Assembly: GCA_965203735.1 (NCBI GenBank)
Contig: OZ241909.1
Location: 2,170,001 to 2,234,000 of the forward strand
From: Bin55 sp965203735
GTDB taxonomy: Bacteria; Pseudomonadota; Gammaproteobacteria; Pseudomonadales; Azotimanducaceae
Length of the DNA stretch: 64,000 nucleotides
Direction: 5' to 3'
The notes below the pieces were generated by a model that was given only the letters and a program-made list of their open reading frames with translations, did no database searches and was not told where the DNA came from. Numbering within the stretch: the stretch's first letter is position 1; the number at the start of each line of letters is the position of its first letter. Positions 27,698 through 37,076 of this stretch are shown here, piece by piece. Both the position numbers and the translations under genes were made by a program.

Positions 27698-29269
27698 TCA
27701 AGTCCGAACTAGTCTAACAAGCCCCTTGAATCCTTGTGGTTTGCTCTCGATGAGCATTCCTTTCTTGTAGATTCGGGAAGCTGCCCATCTGCTCGCCCAA
27801 GTCCATGCGACCATCCATACGATGATCAGCAGATATATCGGAAGAGAAGGCAATTCCGCGGCAGTATTCATCATTACGAAGGGTGTATACGGCGGAAAGA
27901 ATTTCAGTGCTATTGCCAACGGACCTGAAGGGTCCATTGCCAGTGGCACGATCAACATCACCGGAACAACAAGCACAACACTCACAGGTGCAGAAAGTGT
28001 TTGGGCATCTCGAATCGAGGTGCAGACTGAACCTACGGCCGAGAATAGATACCCAAAGAACATGAACCCCAATACAAGAAACACAATGAAATTGAATACG
28101 TAGACTGGCTTGAATACGGCACCGATGATGTCAATTTCTATAGGAATAAACGCTGGCAGAGCCAAAGCCCCGAGCAAGACAGGAGTTCCAATTAGCACTA
28201 ACCAGACACCAATCACTGTGAGCATGGTAGAGGCGATTCCCAACAGTTTTCCGTCCATTAGCTGACTTGCGTCAGCGTTGCTCAACAATACCTCCACAAG
28301 CTTGGTGCTCTTTTCCTCTACAGTTCCGGTCATTAGCATCACAGAACCGAAGAAGACCATGAACCACAGAACGTACTGGTAGACGGCAGGTGCAAAACGA
28401 GTAACGACTTCGTCCACAGAGACACTTTCCGTGTCAATTTCTGCACCGGGAGCTCCGTCTTCAGTAGAAGATTGGTCTTGAGTGACTGTTTTGTTCGTTA
28501 CAAACGAAACGCGTTGAACGACCCATTGTGCGTCTGCCTCTGGAATGTTCGCCTGCTCGACTCGGTATCTACGTACTACCTGTGTTGCAAAACCCCCATA
28601 CCACCCCGCTACATCACTCTTGAGGAAATTCTTCGTTACGAATTTGGCATTTTCTGTCGTTTGAATGAGATCGCTGGGAATAACGATGTAACCCAGCAAT
28701 GTCTCGTCCTCAACCAGTGGATTGAGTTGCTCTTCAGTGAACGTCCCACCGGGATTCCATTCAATGTAGCGTTCACTGGAAACACTTGGGACAAGCTCGG
28801 CCATCAATTCTTGGTTCTCGTTCCACCAAGTCGCAAACCGGGCCGCTGATGTACTACCTGGAAGAGAACGCCTTTCACTCGCAGGAAACAGTAAGTAAGG
28901 CATGACGGAGTCTACAAAGTCGTCGACAGATTGGGGATTCTCCGTAGCGTTGAGTCCGGCTTGTTGTTTGACCTCAGAAAGAAGTTCTTCCTCGAACGAT
29001 GAACGGAAAGCAATAAATTGAACGAATCGGTGCAGGTCTGACTTTAGAATCTCGTTTCGAATTTCAATACCCAGTCCGTCACTGTTGTCGATCACCGCAT
29101 ACTTGCCTTTTGAAACAGCTGTTTGGGCAGTGAGAAAGCCTACAACAATCATGACAACCACAATGAGAATTGGCCCCAGCAACGCGCTGATCCAAAAGAC
29201 CTTGGTGGATATTGACTCTAGTAAGTCTCGACGTGCAATGAGTGCGACGCCACGTAGATAATTAAGCAA
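27698..29269 (-). CDS. ABC-2 type transporter permease (NatB-like)
   Basis: The 523-aa product is the membrane half of an ABC-2 exporter. A first membrane helix (about residues 24-50) is followed by a long extracytoplasmic loop (to about residue 300) and then five or more helices, with VEEKSTKLVEVLLSN marking the family's coupling region. The start is TTG, supported by GGAG six bases upstream and an 8-nt overlap with the ATPase gene. The topology matches Na+-efflux-type NatB and related exporters, but the substrate cannot be read from the sequence. Confidence 0.87.
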   Translation of the reverse strand: MLNYLRGVALIARRDLLESISTKVFWISALLGPILIVVVMIVVGFLTAQTAVSKGKYAVIDNSDGLGIEIRNEILKSDLHRFVQFIAFRSSFEEELLSEVKQQAGLNATENPQSVDDFVDSVMPYLLFPASERRSLPGSTSAARFATWWNENQELMAELVPSVSSERYIEWNPGGTFTEEQLNPLVEDETLLGYIVIPSDLIQTTENAKFVTKNFLKSDVAGWYGGFATQVVRRYRVEQANIPEADAQWVVQRVSFVTNKTVTQDQSSTEDGAPGAEIDTESVSVDEVVTRFAPAVYQYVLWFMVFFGSVMLMTGTVEEKSTKLVEVLLSNADASQLMDGKLLGIASTMLTVIGVWLVLIGTPVLLGALALPAFIPIEIDIIGAVFKPVYVFNFIVFLVLGFMFFGYLFSAVGSVCTSIRDAQTLSAPVSVVLVVPVMLIVPLAMDPSGPLAIALKFFPPYTPFVMMNTAAELPSLPIYLLIIVWMVAWTWASRWAASRIYKKGMLIESKPQGFKGLVRLVRT

Positions 29270-30185
29270 CGTTCACTCCTTCTGGTTCTGAGTCCCGACC
29301 AACTTCGCGAACAAATATTTCATGTAGGGAAGCGGAAGTCGTATCAAACTTTATGACTCTCGTGCGATCGACAATGGCTTTCAGCAATACATGGGTGTCC
29401 TGCTCTTCGTTGATCCGCAACGTCGCTCCACGCCCAATTTGCTTGACGGAAACAACACCTGGAAGTCCTTGTAGCACCGTCTCGTCTTTGTCGTGTTCTA
29501 GGTAGACCGTGTCTCCGGAGCGGATCTCGTCCATGGATCCTTCCAGAACCGCTTTGCCTTTATTGATGAGGACCAATGCGTTGCACAGACTTTCGGCCTG
29601 TTCCATGATGTGGGTCGACAAAATTACTGTCGCGTCTTCTTTAACTCGATTCAGAATCATCGCTCGAACAACATCGGTGTTGATTGGATCCAAACCGCTG
29701 AAGGGCTCATCAAGGATGAGGAGTTTTGGATCGTGAACCAGAGTAGATATGAGCTGAACCTTCTGACCCATTCCCTTCGATAGCGATTGACATTTTTCAT
29801 TCTGCCAATCAATCAGTTCGAATTCTTCGAGCAATGTTCGCGCCTGTTTAGTTGCGGTTCTCTTGTCCATACGGTTCAAACGTCCCATGTAGACGACAAA
29901 GTCCAGAACTCGCATTCTGGGATAGAGTCCTTTTTCCTCCGGAAGGTAGCCTATTTCCGATCTCACAGACCGGCTATCGTCGGACCCTAGTACGGAAACA
30001 GTGCCCGATGTCGGCTGCATGATGCCCAGCATGAGCCTCATGGCGGTAGTCTTGCCGGCGCCGTTAGGTCCAATAAAACCGTAGATTGATCCTTCGGGAA
30101 TGGAAAGAGATAGAGAATCCAGAGCACAAAGATCGCCGAAGGTCTTCGACGCGCCTTCGAAAACGACACTATTGGAATTGGTCAT
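29262..30185 (-). CDS. ABC transporter ATP-binding protein (NatA-like)
   Basis: The 307-aa product is the ATPase partner of the permease that overlaps its 3' end by 8 nt. Walker A reads GPNGAGKTT (near residue 38), the Q/D-loop region contains GYLPEEKGLYPRM, the signature motif is LSKGMGQKV, and Walker B with catalytic glutamate is LLILDEPFSGLD. The C-terminal 80 residues form the extra domain common to NatA/DrrA-type subunits. A Shine-Dalgarno-like AAGGAC precedes the ATG. The pair probably exports ions, lipid-like or drug-like molecules. Confidence 0.93.
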   Translation of the reverse strand: MTNSNSVVFEGASKTFGDLCALDSLSLSIPEGSIYGFIGPNGAGKTTAMRLMLGIMQPTSGTVSVLGSDDSRSVRSEIGYLPEEKGLYPRMRVLDFVVYMGRLNRMDKRTATKQARTLLEEFELIDWQNEKCQSLSKGMGQKVQLISTLVHDPKLLILDEPFSGLDPINTDVVRAMILNRVKEDATVILSTHIMEQAESLCNALVLINKGKAVLEGSMDEIRSGDTVYLEHDKDETVLQGLPGVVSVKQIGRGATLRINEEQDTHVLLKAIVDRTRVIKFDTTSASLHEIFVREVGRDSEPEGVNVA

Positions 30186-30234
30186 TGAGGATTTAGTCCT
30201 TGCAGCATCGCTATAGAAGTGGTATGTACATCAA

Positions 30235-31620
30235 TCATTGACTAGAGTTGGTTCCAATCTTGGCAATGAATTGGTCCACGAACTGAGCCTCCCAAAAGAA
30301 ACTGTGTGAACCCTTGATCATTACAGCGTCTCCGGCACTTACCACACCTGTCAGACATTTCATGAGGTCTTCATTGACGGACTCAAAAAAGCGTTTGCTA
30401 CTCGCTGGACCAAGGTTCTCATAGAGATGTCTCATCAAGTCTCCAACGCAAAGCACGATATCGGACTGGCTAGCGAGTATGGCTAGGTCAGTATGGTACT
30501 CAACGGCTTTGTCCCCAAGTTCATTCATTTGAGCAAGCACTGCGATGCGACGCCCTGCTACGGGCATGTCAAGAAGACCCTGTAGTGCGGCTTGCATGCT
30601 AGTTGGATTGGCGTTGTAGCTTTCATCGATGACTCGCACGCCGTTAACAATGTGTGTATTTCCACGTCCTTTCGGCAAGTTTCCCGTGACTTGCCGTAAA
30701 TTGGTTAGTGAAACATCAAGCACGTCCAGCACAGAAGCTGTAGCTGCCAAGGTCTCTGCTCGATGCCTTCCTCCTCCCGGTACTTCCGCTTCTACTTTGA
30801 CTCCATTTCGCAAGAACGCATAACAGTGTCCCGAAGTGTGTTGTACGCGCAAGGTTGCAGAACTCTCAAATCCAAACGTCTTGATATCGATATTGCTGGG
30901 GGCAAACTCACTCTCTGAGAGACCAACCGAGCACACAAGTGTCCCGGATTGTGTCAATCCCTGATAGATCGAAAATTTCTCAATCGTTAATGCGTCAATG
31001 TTGGGAAAGTAACCGATATGCACGGGAAGTACGTTGAGTACAACTGCGACATTGGGTTGGGCGAGCTGCGAAAGCGGCGCAATTTCACCTTCATGGTTCG
31101 TACCAATTTCGTATACCGCTGCATCAGCATCGCCTGGAGTAACCGCAATGCTCAGAGGCAGCCCAATATAGTTGTTGTAGCTGCCTTCTGTGGAAAACGC
31201 TGGCAGAGCTTGGGACAGAAATGACTTTAGAGTGGTTTTCCCACTACTCCCCGTAACTGCGACCACAGGACAACGCAACTGTTTTCTACGGTATCTGGCG
31301 AGATTCCATAGCCCGTCGATCGTATCCTCAACTTTAAGCACGGGAAGGTTCCCATCGACGGACTTGTGAACCAATGCGCCTACTGCCCCTTTTTGCAATG
31401 CGTCCTTGACAAAATCGTGACCGTCGCGGTCAGTTCTTTGCGAGACATTGAAACGAGGACCAGGATCACCTGGAAGTGCGACAAACAAGTCACCTGGCTG
31501 AACTTGGCGAGAGTCAAAGCAGATCCCCAAGACATCGGGTCCGTCCAATTGCGGCAACTTGAGAGCATCACAGAGCTCGGACCATGCCCACAATATCCTC
31601 TCACTATCTTTTCTTTGCAT
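30235..31620 (-). CDS. murF: UDP-N-acetylmuramoyl-tripeptide--D-alanyl-D-alanine ligase
   Basis: MurF adds D-Ala-D-Ala to the UDP-MurNAc-tripeptide in the last cytoplasmic step of peptidoglycan precursor synthesis. The 461-aa product has the Mur ligase three-domain plan, an ATP loop GSSGKTTLK near residue 123, YEIGTNHEGEI, and DESYNANPTSMQAAL, a MurF hallmark. Length is normal. It is unusual that it stands outside a division/cell-wall cluster; the neighbours are an ABC exporter and an NHL-repeat gene. If another murF lies in a dcw cluster elsewhere this may be a second copy, which cannot be judged here. Confidence 0.93.
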   Translation of the reverse strand: MQRKDSERILWAWSELCDALKLPQLDGPDVLGICFDSRQVQPGDLFVALPGDPGPRFNVSQRTDRDGHDFVKDALQKGAVGALVHKSVDGNLPVLKVEDTIDGLWNLARYRRKQLRCPVVAVTGSSGKTTLKSFLSQALPAFSTEGSYNNYIGLPLSIAVTPGDADAAVYEIGTNHEGEIAPLSQLAQPNVAVVLNVLPVHIGYFPNIDALTIEKFSIYQGLTQSGTLVCSVGLSESEFAPSNIDIKTFGFESSATLRVQHTSGHCYAFLRNGVKVEAEVPGGGRHRAETLAATASVLDVLDVSLTNLRQVTGNLPKGRGNTHIVNGVRVIDESYNANPTSMQAALQGLLDMPVAGRRIAVLAQMNELGDKAVEYHTDLAILASQSDIVLCVGDLMRHLYENLGPASSKRFFESVNEDLMKCLTGVVSAGDAVMIKGSHSFFWEAQFVDQFIAKIGTNSSQ

Positions 31621-31847
31621 TTCAATACGTTAATTAAGTAAGTCAAAAAAAGTCGTGGCACCTGGAGGCAAGTTTGAATTGTGCTAGTGCAGTTCCAATC
31701 TGAAATTGTTCCTTGAATCATTGCACTTTGTGCAATAACTAGTCGTATTTTGCACGGCATTGTCCTTGTGGAAGTTTGAAAGCTAATACAGTTTTGGTAT
31801 TAGACTATGCGGCTTGAATCAATTGAACAGCCCATAGTGGTTGTGAA

Positions 31848-32819
31848 ATGGCACGAATTGCATACGAAGTCATAGAAAACTGGGAAAAGCTCCCGGAAGG
31901 CTGGAAGTTTATCGAAGTCGCTGGTGTTGCCACGGACTCGCAAGATCGCGTGTACGTGTTCAACCGCGGTGAACATCCAATGATTGTGTTTGACAGCGAC
32001 GGAAATTTCCTCAATGCATGGGGAGAAGGTGTATTTGCGAATGCTCATGGAATTTTCATTGGATCGGACGATACGCTGTATTTAGCTGATAACTTCGATC
32101 ACACAGTCAGAGTTTTCGACACGGATGGAACACTGAGGCACACACTGGGGGAAGTCGATAGTCCCGCAAACACAGGCTTTGAACCTGGAAAATCTCCTGT
32201 ACAGTTCGGTGGCGGACCGTTCAACCGAGTAACAAACGCTTGCCTGTCGAGCAAGAATGAACTTTACGTGTCAGATGGCTACGGTAACGCCCGAGTGCAC
32301 AAGTTCTCTGAAGACTTGAGCTACGAGTTCTCTTGGGGCGAACCGGGCAGAGGACCGGGTGAGTTTCGCCTGCCCCACGCGATCGCGTTGGACTCCGATG
32401 ATCGAGTGCTGGTAGCAGACCGAGAAAACTCACGTGTTCAGATTTTTTCCCCGTCTGGAGAATATCTAACCGAGTGGAACGATGTGATTCGTCCGGACGA
32501 CATCTTCATCGACTCGCAAGGAATGGTATTCATTGCCGAACTAGGACACATTGCTGGCCGAAGTCCTGATGTTGAAATACTCCCGCATACACCTCACGCT
32601 CGCGTGTCGATCATGGATCTCGATGGAGAATTGGTTCACCGTTTCGGCGGTGCTGACCCGGTGCAACCGGGCAATTTCTTTGCGCCCCATGGAATATGGG
32701 CGGACTCGATAGGAGACCTGTACGTTGCGGAAGTCGTTTATAGTGGCGGTGCAAACAGAGGACTAGTTCCTCTAGACTGCCACTCCCTACAAAAATTCAA
32801 GCGAATAGAACATGAGTGA
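31848..32819 (+). CDS. NHL-repeat beta-propeller protein
   Basis: The 323-aa product is a six-bladed-type NHL propeller similar to the peptidylglycine alpha-amidating lyase-like group. Repeats with GVATDSQDRVYVFNRG, GIFIGSDDTLYLADNF, NACLSSKNELYVSDGYGN, AIALDSDDRVLVADREN and HGIWADSIGDLYVAE are readable about every 45-60 residues. No signal peptide is visible, so it is probably cytoplasmic or exported by another route. The stop overlaps the sppA start by 8 nt, so the two are likely co-translated. Substrate or partner unknown. Confidence 0.85.
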   Translation: MARIAYEVIENWEKLPEGWKFIEVAGVATDSQDRVYVFNRGEHPMIVFDSDGNFLNAWGEGVFANAHGIFIGSDDTLYLADNFDHTVRVFDTDGTLRHTLGEVDSPANTGFEPGKSPVQFGGGPFNRVTNACLSSKNELYVSDGYGNARVHKFSEDLSYEFSWGEPGRGPGEFRLPHAIALDSDDRVLVADRENSRVQIFSPSGEYLTEWNDVIRPDDIFIDSQGMVFIAELGHIAGRSPDVEILPHTPHARVSIMDLDGELVHRFGGADPVQPGNFFAPHGIWADSIGDLYVAEVVYSGGANRGLVPLDCHSLQKFKRIEHE

Positions 32820-34728
32820 AACACCGACACAAGAAGTAGCACCAACGGAAAACAGAGCCGAAAACCGTCAGAAGCGCAAAAATGTTCTTCTTCAGATATA
32901 TAGAGCAATCTCGGCTACCTTTCGATTCATAAGGGTTTCAATCGCAAACCTTCTGATCATTTTGTTGCTCTTCATCGTAATCGTGGCAATTTCCAGTGGC
33001 GACCCTGGTCCAGAGGTACAAGAAGGTTCGGTTCTTGTATTTGAACCCAAGCAAGCTCTCGTCGAGAAATCCAGTTCGAGCGACCCGGTGTTGGATCTAC
33101 TCCTGTCCGGTTATGGTGTTGGCGAAACAAACGTCAACGATGTCGTGAAGGCATTAAGGCATGCTTCCACCGACGACAAAATAGCCATGCTAGAGATTCG
33201 ACCTCACCGATTGCTGGGTGCAAACTACGTTCACCTTGAGATGGTCGGTGATGCAATCGACGAATTCAAGGAAGCGGGTAAGGAAGTTGTCGCCTACTCC
33301 AATCTATTTACACAGTCACAGTACTTGCTCGCCAGCTACGCAGACCGCGTGGCAATGCATCCTTTCGGAGACTTGCTCTTTACCGGATTTGCGTTTGAGA
33401 ACCAGTATTTTTACGGACTTCTCGAGAAGCTTCGAGTCAACGTTCACATATGGCGTGCTGGGGACTTCAAGAGTGCCGTGGAACCGTATACGCGAGACTC
33501 GATGTCTCCAGAAGTGAAGGCTTCTTACGAGCCTATTCTCGATCAATTGTGGGGTACGTTCTTAGCCAAGATTGGAGAAAACCGCGAACTCGAAGATGCT
33601 CGTGTTCAAACGTATGCAAACGACATGGCAAGCCTAGTAAGTGAGTCGAGTAATGACTTTGCATCCATTGCGGTGAATCAGGGCTTCGTAGATGAGCTGC
33701 TGGGACCTGAGCAATACACGCAAAGCGTCTTAGACGATCTCGGCAGTACCCGCAGAAAGCCACCAAGGATCGGCATCGAGGATTACTTGGAGACCATGCC
33801 GATCAGCTCAGCAACTGTCAGTCGAGAGGACTCCAGTGCGGCTGAGAATGGCAGAACTGGGAGAATTGGTTTGGTCAAGGTTCAAGGAGCGATCTTCGAT
33901 CTTCCGTTTGGAGCAGGTGCAGATATTGGTGCAAACTCCTCTGTTGTAGATCACATCGATTCCGCTGCCCGGTCCGGCGTGGATGCATTTGTATTGAGAA
34001 TTGACTCACCTGGAGGCTCTGTGTTAGCGTCGGAGCAAATTCGTCTTGCATTACGCCGACTAAGTGCACGCGGTATCCCAATCGTTGCCTCAATGTCGGG
34101 TACTGCGGCTTCCGGTGGATATTGGATTGCAGCGGAGGCAGACGAGATCCTTGCTTCAAGTTCGACAATTACTGGATCGATTGGAGTATTCGCAATGATT
34201 CCGTCATTCGAAAGAGCACTCGATGAAGTAGGTGTTCACACTGATGGTGTCTATTCAGCAGAAAATGCTCGAAGACTTGATCCAATTGCCGGAGTCAAGG
34301 AGAGTGACTCAATACTTATGCAAGCGATGGTCGACAATTCTTACCAGCGTTTTCTGAGTATTGTCAGTGAAGGCCGAAACATGGATGTCGCAGACGTTGA
34401 GGCGATTGCTGGAGGTCGCATTTGGACCGGAGAACAAGCGCTCGAACGAAACTTGATTGACCAAATCGGGGGCATCGACGCTGCGTTTGAACGAGCTGCC
34501 GAGTTGGCAGGTTTATCTAGTTGGCGTGTTCGTGAGTACAAGGATGCAAAACAGACACTGTTCAGCATGTTCATGTCGGCAACAGGCTGGGAAGCTCCAA
34601 TTTCGAGCCCACGTCTGCGAAGACTAATCAGCGAATCAAACCGTATAGTCGATCAGGTATTGCCCTATTTTGAGCCGCGACGTGTCTATGCCTTTTGCGA
34701 GCCGTGTACAACGGGTTTCTCGCTTTGA
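32812..34728 (+). CDS. sppA: signal peptide peptidase SppA, 67K type
   Basis: SppA (protease IV) degrades leftover signal peptides in the inner membrane. The 638-aa product is the long, duplicated form: an N-terminal membrane helix (about residues 40-63), an N-domain with the catalytic lysine (Lys220 in GDFKSAVEPY), and a C-domain with the nucleophile serine (Ser434 in TAASGGYWI), followed by GSIGVF. These match the Ser-Lys dyad split across the two halves in E. coli SppA. It overlaps the NHL gene by 8 nt. The C-terminus is about 40 residues of lower similarity to typical forms. Confidence 0.95.
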   Translation: MSETPTQEVAPTENRAENRQKRKNVLLQIYRAISATFRFIRVSIANLLIILLLFIVIVAISSGDPGPEVQEGSVLVFEPKQALVEKSSSSDPVLDLLLSGYGVGETNVNDVVKALRHASTDDKIAMLEIRPHRLLGANYVHLEMVGDAIDEFKEAGKEVVAYSNLFTQSQYLLASYADRVAMHPFGDLLFTGFAFENQYFYGLLEKLRVNVHIWRAGDFKSAVEPYTRDSMSPEVKASYEPILDQLWGTFLAKIGENRELEDARVQTYANDMASLVSESSNDFASIAVNQGFVDELLGPEQYTQSVLDDLGSTRRKPPRIGIEDYLETMPISSATVSREDSSAAENGRTGRIGLVKVQGAIFDLPFGAGADIGANSSVVDHIDSAARSGVDAFVLRIDSPGGSVLASEQIRLALRRLSARGIPIVASMSGTAASGGYWIAAEADEILASSSTITGSIGVFAMIPSFERALDEVGVHTDGVYSAENARRLDPIAGVKESDSILMQAMVDNSYQRFLSIVSEGRNMDVADVEAIAGGRIWTGEQALERNLIDQIGGIDAAFERAAELAGLSSWRVREYKDAKQTLFSMFMSATGWEAPISSPRLRRLISESNRIVDQVLPYFEPRRVYAFCEPCTTGFSL

Positions 34729-34783
34729 GTGAGCATTGCGCAGTTTTTCACCGCTTGCAAGTCTGTGAGAAAATTCCCAATGG

Positions 34784-35776
34784 ATGCCCTACTCCTTGAA
34801 GTCGATGTCCACAAGCATTCCAACTAGTGCGAACTTTGCACACAGTCGTCACCGCGGGTTTCGCGTACCGAACCACTACTCGGCGGTCAATAAGGAAGAT
34901 CTGAAGACGCTTGGTCAATCGGTCAACATCGAGGTCCACAATGCAAGATTGCTCGACCCTGCTCCAACCGTAGATAGTCACGGTTTTCAAATAGTTGAGT
35001 GGCCAACCCAAGTGGACCTGCTCAACAACGAAGCCGTAAAGAGCGCGTTCTACGACGAGTGTCGAGAGCTAATCAAACAGGTCCGGGGATGTACAGAAGT
35101 GCGAGGTGGAATGCACGAATATCGAAACGGTTTTGGTGGTCAAAAAGGTCCTCGGGGAGCTAAGCCGACGCCTAATGGAAGTGGTGGCGGGTACGGCATG
35201 GGAATTCACTCCGACATGTGCGCTGCCATCGAACGACACTTTGATCGCATCGTTCCCGACCAACGACACTTCGAAAGTTTGAATATCTGGCGTAGTACGG
35301 ATCGAGAAAATCCCGTCCTCATGATGCCTTTGGCTGTCTGCGACATGCGTAGCGTGCATCCTGCTGATATCGTGTTTGGAGACGGACAGAGTACTGCGAA
35401 CATCCAACAATACATGAAGGTAGTCGACCAACGATTGATTCACTCTCCGCAACAACGTTGGTATTACTTTCCTGAAATGACCCCGGATGAAGTGCTTGTG
35501 TTCCGGCAATACGACACTAGACAGGAAGAATTGAATCTACGTACTGTTTTCCACCAGGCAGTTGTCGATCCCACGTCTGACTCGGATGCACCGATGCGAT
35601 CAAGCATCGAAGTAAGAATGCAAGCCATCTACGACGTGGAGAGTGACAAAGAGGCAAGAGTCAAACGTTTCATCGCACAAGTTAGTGACACTTATCTTGA
35701 TGGCCGACACTGCGACTGGTGGAGCGGACCTATTGAGAACTATGTCCCTCCAAAATCCGTAGCATCACCGGGCTAG
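34784..35776 (+). CDS. CmcJ/NvfI-family putative non-heme iron oxygenase
   Basis: The 330-aa product is a paralogue of the gene at 25398-26339. Shared blocks include the VHNARLLDPAPTVDSHGFQ opening, NIWRSTD with PLAVCD, WYYFPEMTPDEVLVFRQYDTR and SIEVRMQAIYD. The candidate metal motif is His142-Ser-Asp144 in GIHSDMCAA, with a downstream His in VFHQAV. The two are too diverged to be a recent duplication. Start is uncertain, since an ATG seven codons downstream is also possible and neither has a strong ribosome binding site. It follows sppA by 55 bp and is convergent with the sugar kinase-like gene (3 bp gap). Confidence 0.72.
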   Translation: MPYSLKSMSTSIPTSANFAHSRHRGFRVPNHYSAVNKEDLKTLGQSVNIEVHNARLLDPAPTVDSHGFQIVEWPTQVDLLNNEAVKSAFYDECRELIKQVRGCTEVRGGMHEYRNGFGGQKGPRGAKPTPNGSGGGYGMGIHSDMCAAIERHFDRIVPDQRHFESLNIWRSTDRENPVLMMPLAVCDMRSVHPADIVFGDGQSTANIQQYMKVVDQRLIHSPQQRWYYFPEMTPDEVLVFRQYDTRQEELNLRTVFHQAVVDPTSDSDAPMRSSIEVRMQAIYDVESDKEARVKRFIAQVSDTYLDGRHCDWWSGPIENYVPPKSVASPG

Positions 35777-35779
35777 GTG

Positions 35780-36814
35780 TTAGTCGCTCGACTCGACTAA
35801 TTTCTTGAGCGTGTCGGGCTGCCCGATACCTCCGCCCTTTGTTGCCAACAGCACCGAATCAAGCTGAGACACGGGAATTCCAGTATCAATCGTTCCGATA
35901 ACACTGGCGGTTGAATTTCCCAACAGAGAGGCAACCGTATCCCCTCCTATGACGATCATTGAAGCGGCAAAGGGTTTGAACCTGTTTATTGCATTGGTGA
36001 ATCTCCTTGCCATTGCACCAGCCTCTTGAGTTGTTAACCTCTCCGATGTCATAGGTGTAGACAGCGTCGCAACGGATCCGAACGCACCGGTAGGAGAGTC
36101 CAAAGCCAATTGCGGGACATTTAGATTGGCAATCTGAAGGCGACTGGTGGTGTTCACGCTGCCACAAGCAATGAGAATTGGTTTTCGCAGTGTTTGAGGA
36201 TTCCCTAAGTTGTCCGAGTAGATTTCCCGACCCAACATTTCAATAGCACCGGTTGGACCAACTAGTACTCGGTATTCTTGTAGGCAGCGCAAAACTGCTT
36301 CTCGCAACTCTTCATCGGTGTTTGCGTTCCATACTTCGATCTCGTCGGACAGGCACCCGTTTGCTTCGAGCACCTCGATGGGTTTGCTGCTGCACGGAGC
36401 GGAAAGCGGATCGGATCCAAATGGTGAGTCCAGCAATGGAACGTCGTCGATGTATACAACACCTCCTTCGCAACGTCTGCCGGCGGAGGGATAGCTCGGA
36501 ACAATGGCGACCTTGAAACCTAGTTCCACTAATGCCTTGGACTCGTGAGTCCAGTTTCCTCGCAGTCCTGAGTCCATTTTGTGAGCGCGAAATTTGGCGG
36601 GATTCTCGTGCGCACGCACCATCCTGCTAGTCGCAGTCGAAGCATCCGAGTGTCGAGATTCAATGTCTACTACACACTGATCTGGATCATTAGCTCTTGG
36701 ACCCACCCCTATTGATCGATCTCTAGAAGCCAACACGCCACCAATTTCAAGAGCTCCTGTACGATCGTCTGCAGTAACAAAGAAAAATCTGGTCTTGTCA
36801 CGTAACGAGCACAT
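35780..36814 (-). CDS. four-carbon acid sugar kinase family protein (DUF1537/OtnK type)
   Basis: The 344-aa product matches the four-carbon acid sugar kinase family: the N-terminal motif VTADDRTGALEIGG (usual form DDxTG), KMDSGLRGNW, and the C-terminal nucleotide-binding part with VIGGDTVASLLG and LATKGGGIGQPDTL. Family members phosphorylate threonate, erythronate or related four-carbon acids before aldol cleavage. It is shorter than typical (about 410-430 aa) by some 70 residues, so substrate specificity is doubtful. No class II aldolase or isomerase partner is adjacent; an HpcH/HpaI aldolase lies about 3.5 kb away. Confidence 0.8.
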   Translation of the reverse strand: MCSLRDKTRFFFVTADDRTGALEIGGVLASRDRSIGVGPRANDPDQCVVDIESRHSDASTATSRMVRAHENPAKFRAHKMDSGLRGNWTHESKALVELGFKVAIVPSYPSAGRRCEGGVVYIDDVPLLDSPFGSDPLSAPCSSKPIEVLEANGCLSDEIEVWNANTDEELREAVLRCLQEYRVLVGPTGAIEMLGREIYSDNLGNPQTLRKPILIACGSVNTTSRLQIANLNVPQLALDSPTGAFGSVATLSTPMTSERLTTQEAGAMARRFTNAINRFKPFAASMIVIGGDTVASLLGNSTASVIGTIDTGIPVSQLDSVLLATKGGGIGQPDTLKKLVESSD

Positions 36815-37076
36815 TGTGATTGTGTGATGCTTGTATGTCCAACCATGTTAGATCTTTCGCCATATAAAACGAGTTTGATCTCTTCAGCTCAAAGTGTGGA
36901 CCGAATAAGCAGCTTCTCTTTTAGAGAACTAAGTTAGACTTTGGAAACGTGTTGTGTAGCCAATCGGCTCGGATTTCCGGAGATTTCAATCCAAAGCTAC
37001 CCGCTTTGACACTTCGTTCACGAACGTGATAAAGTGTTGTTCCTGTCGTTTCTTCATGTGTTGGAGAGATACCACG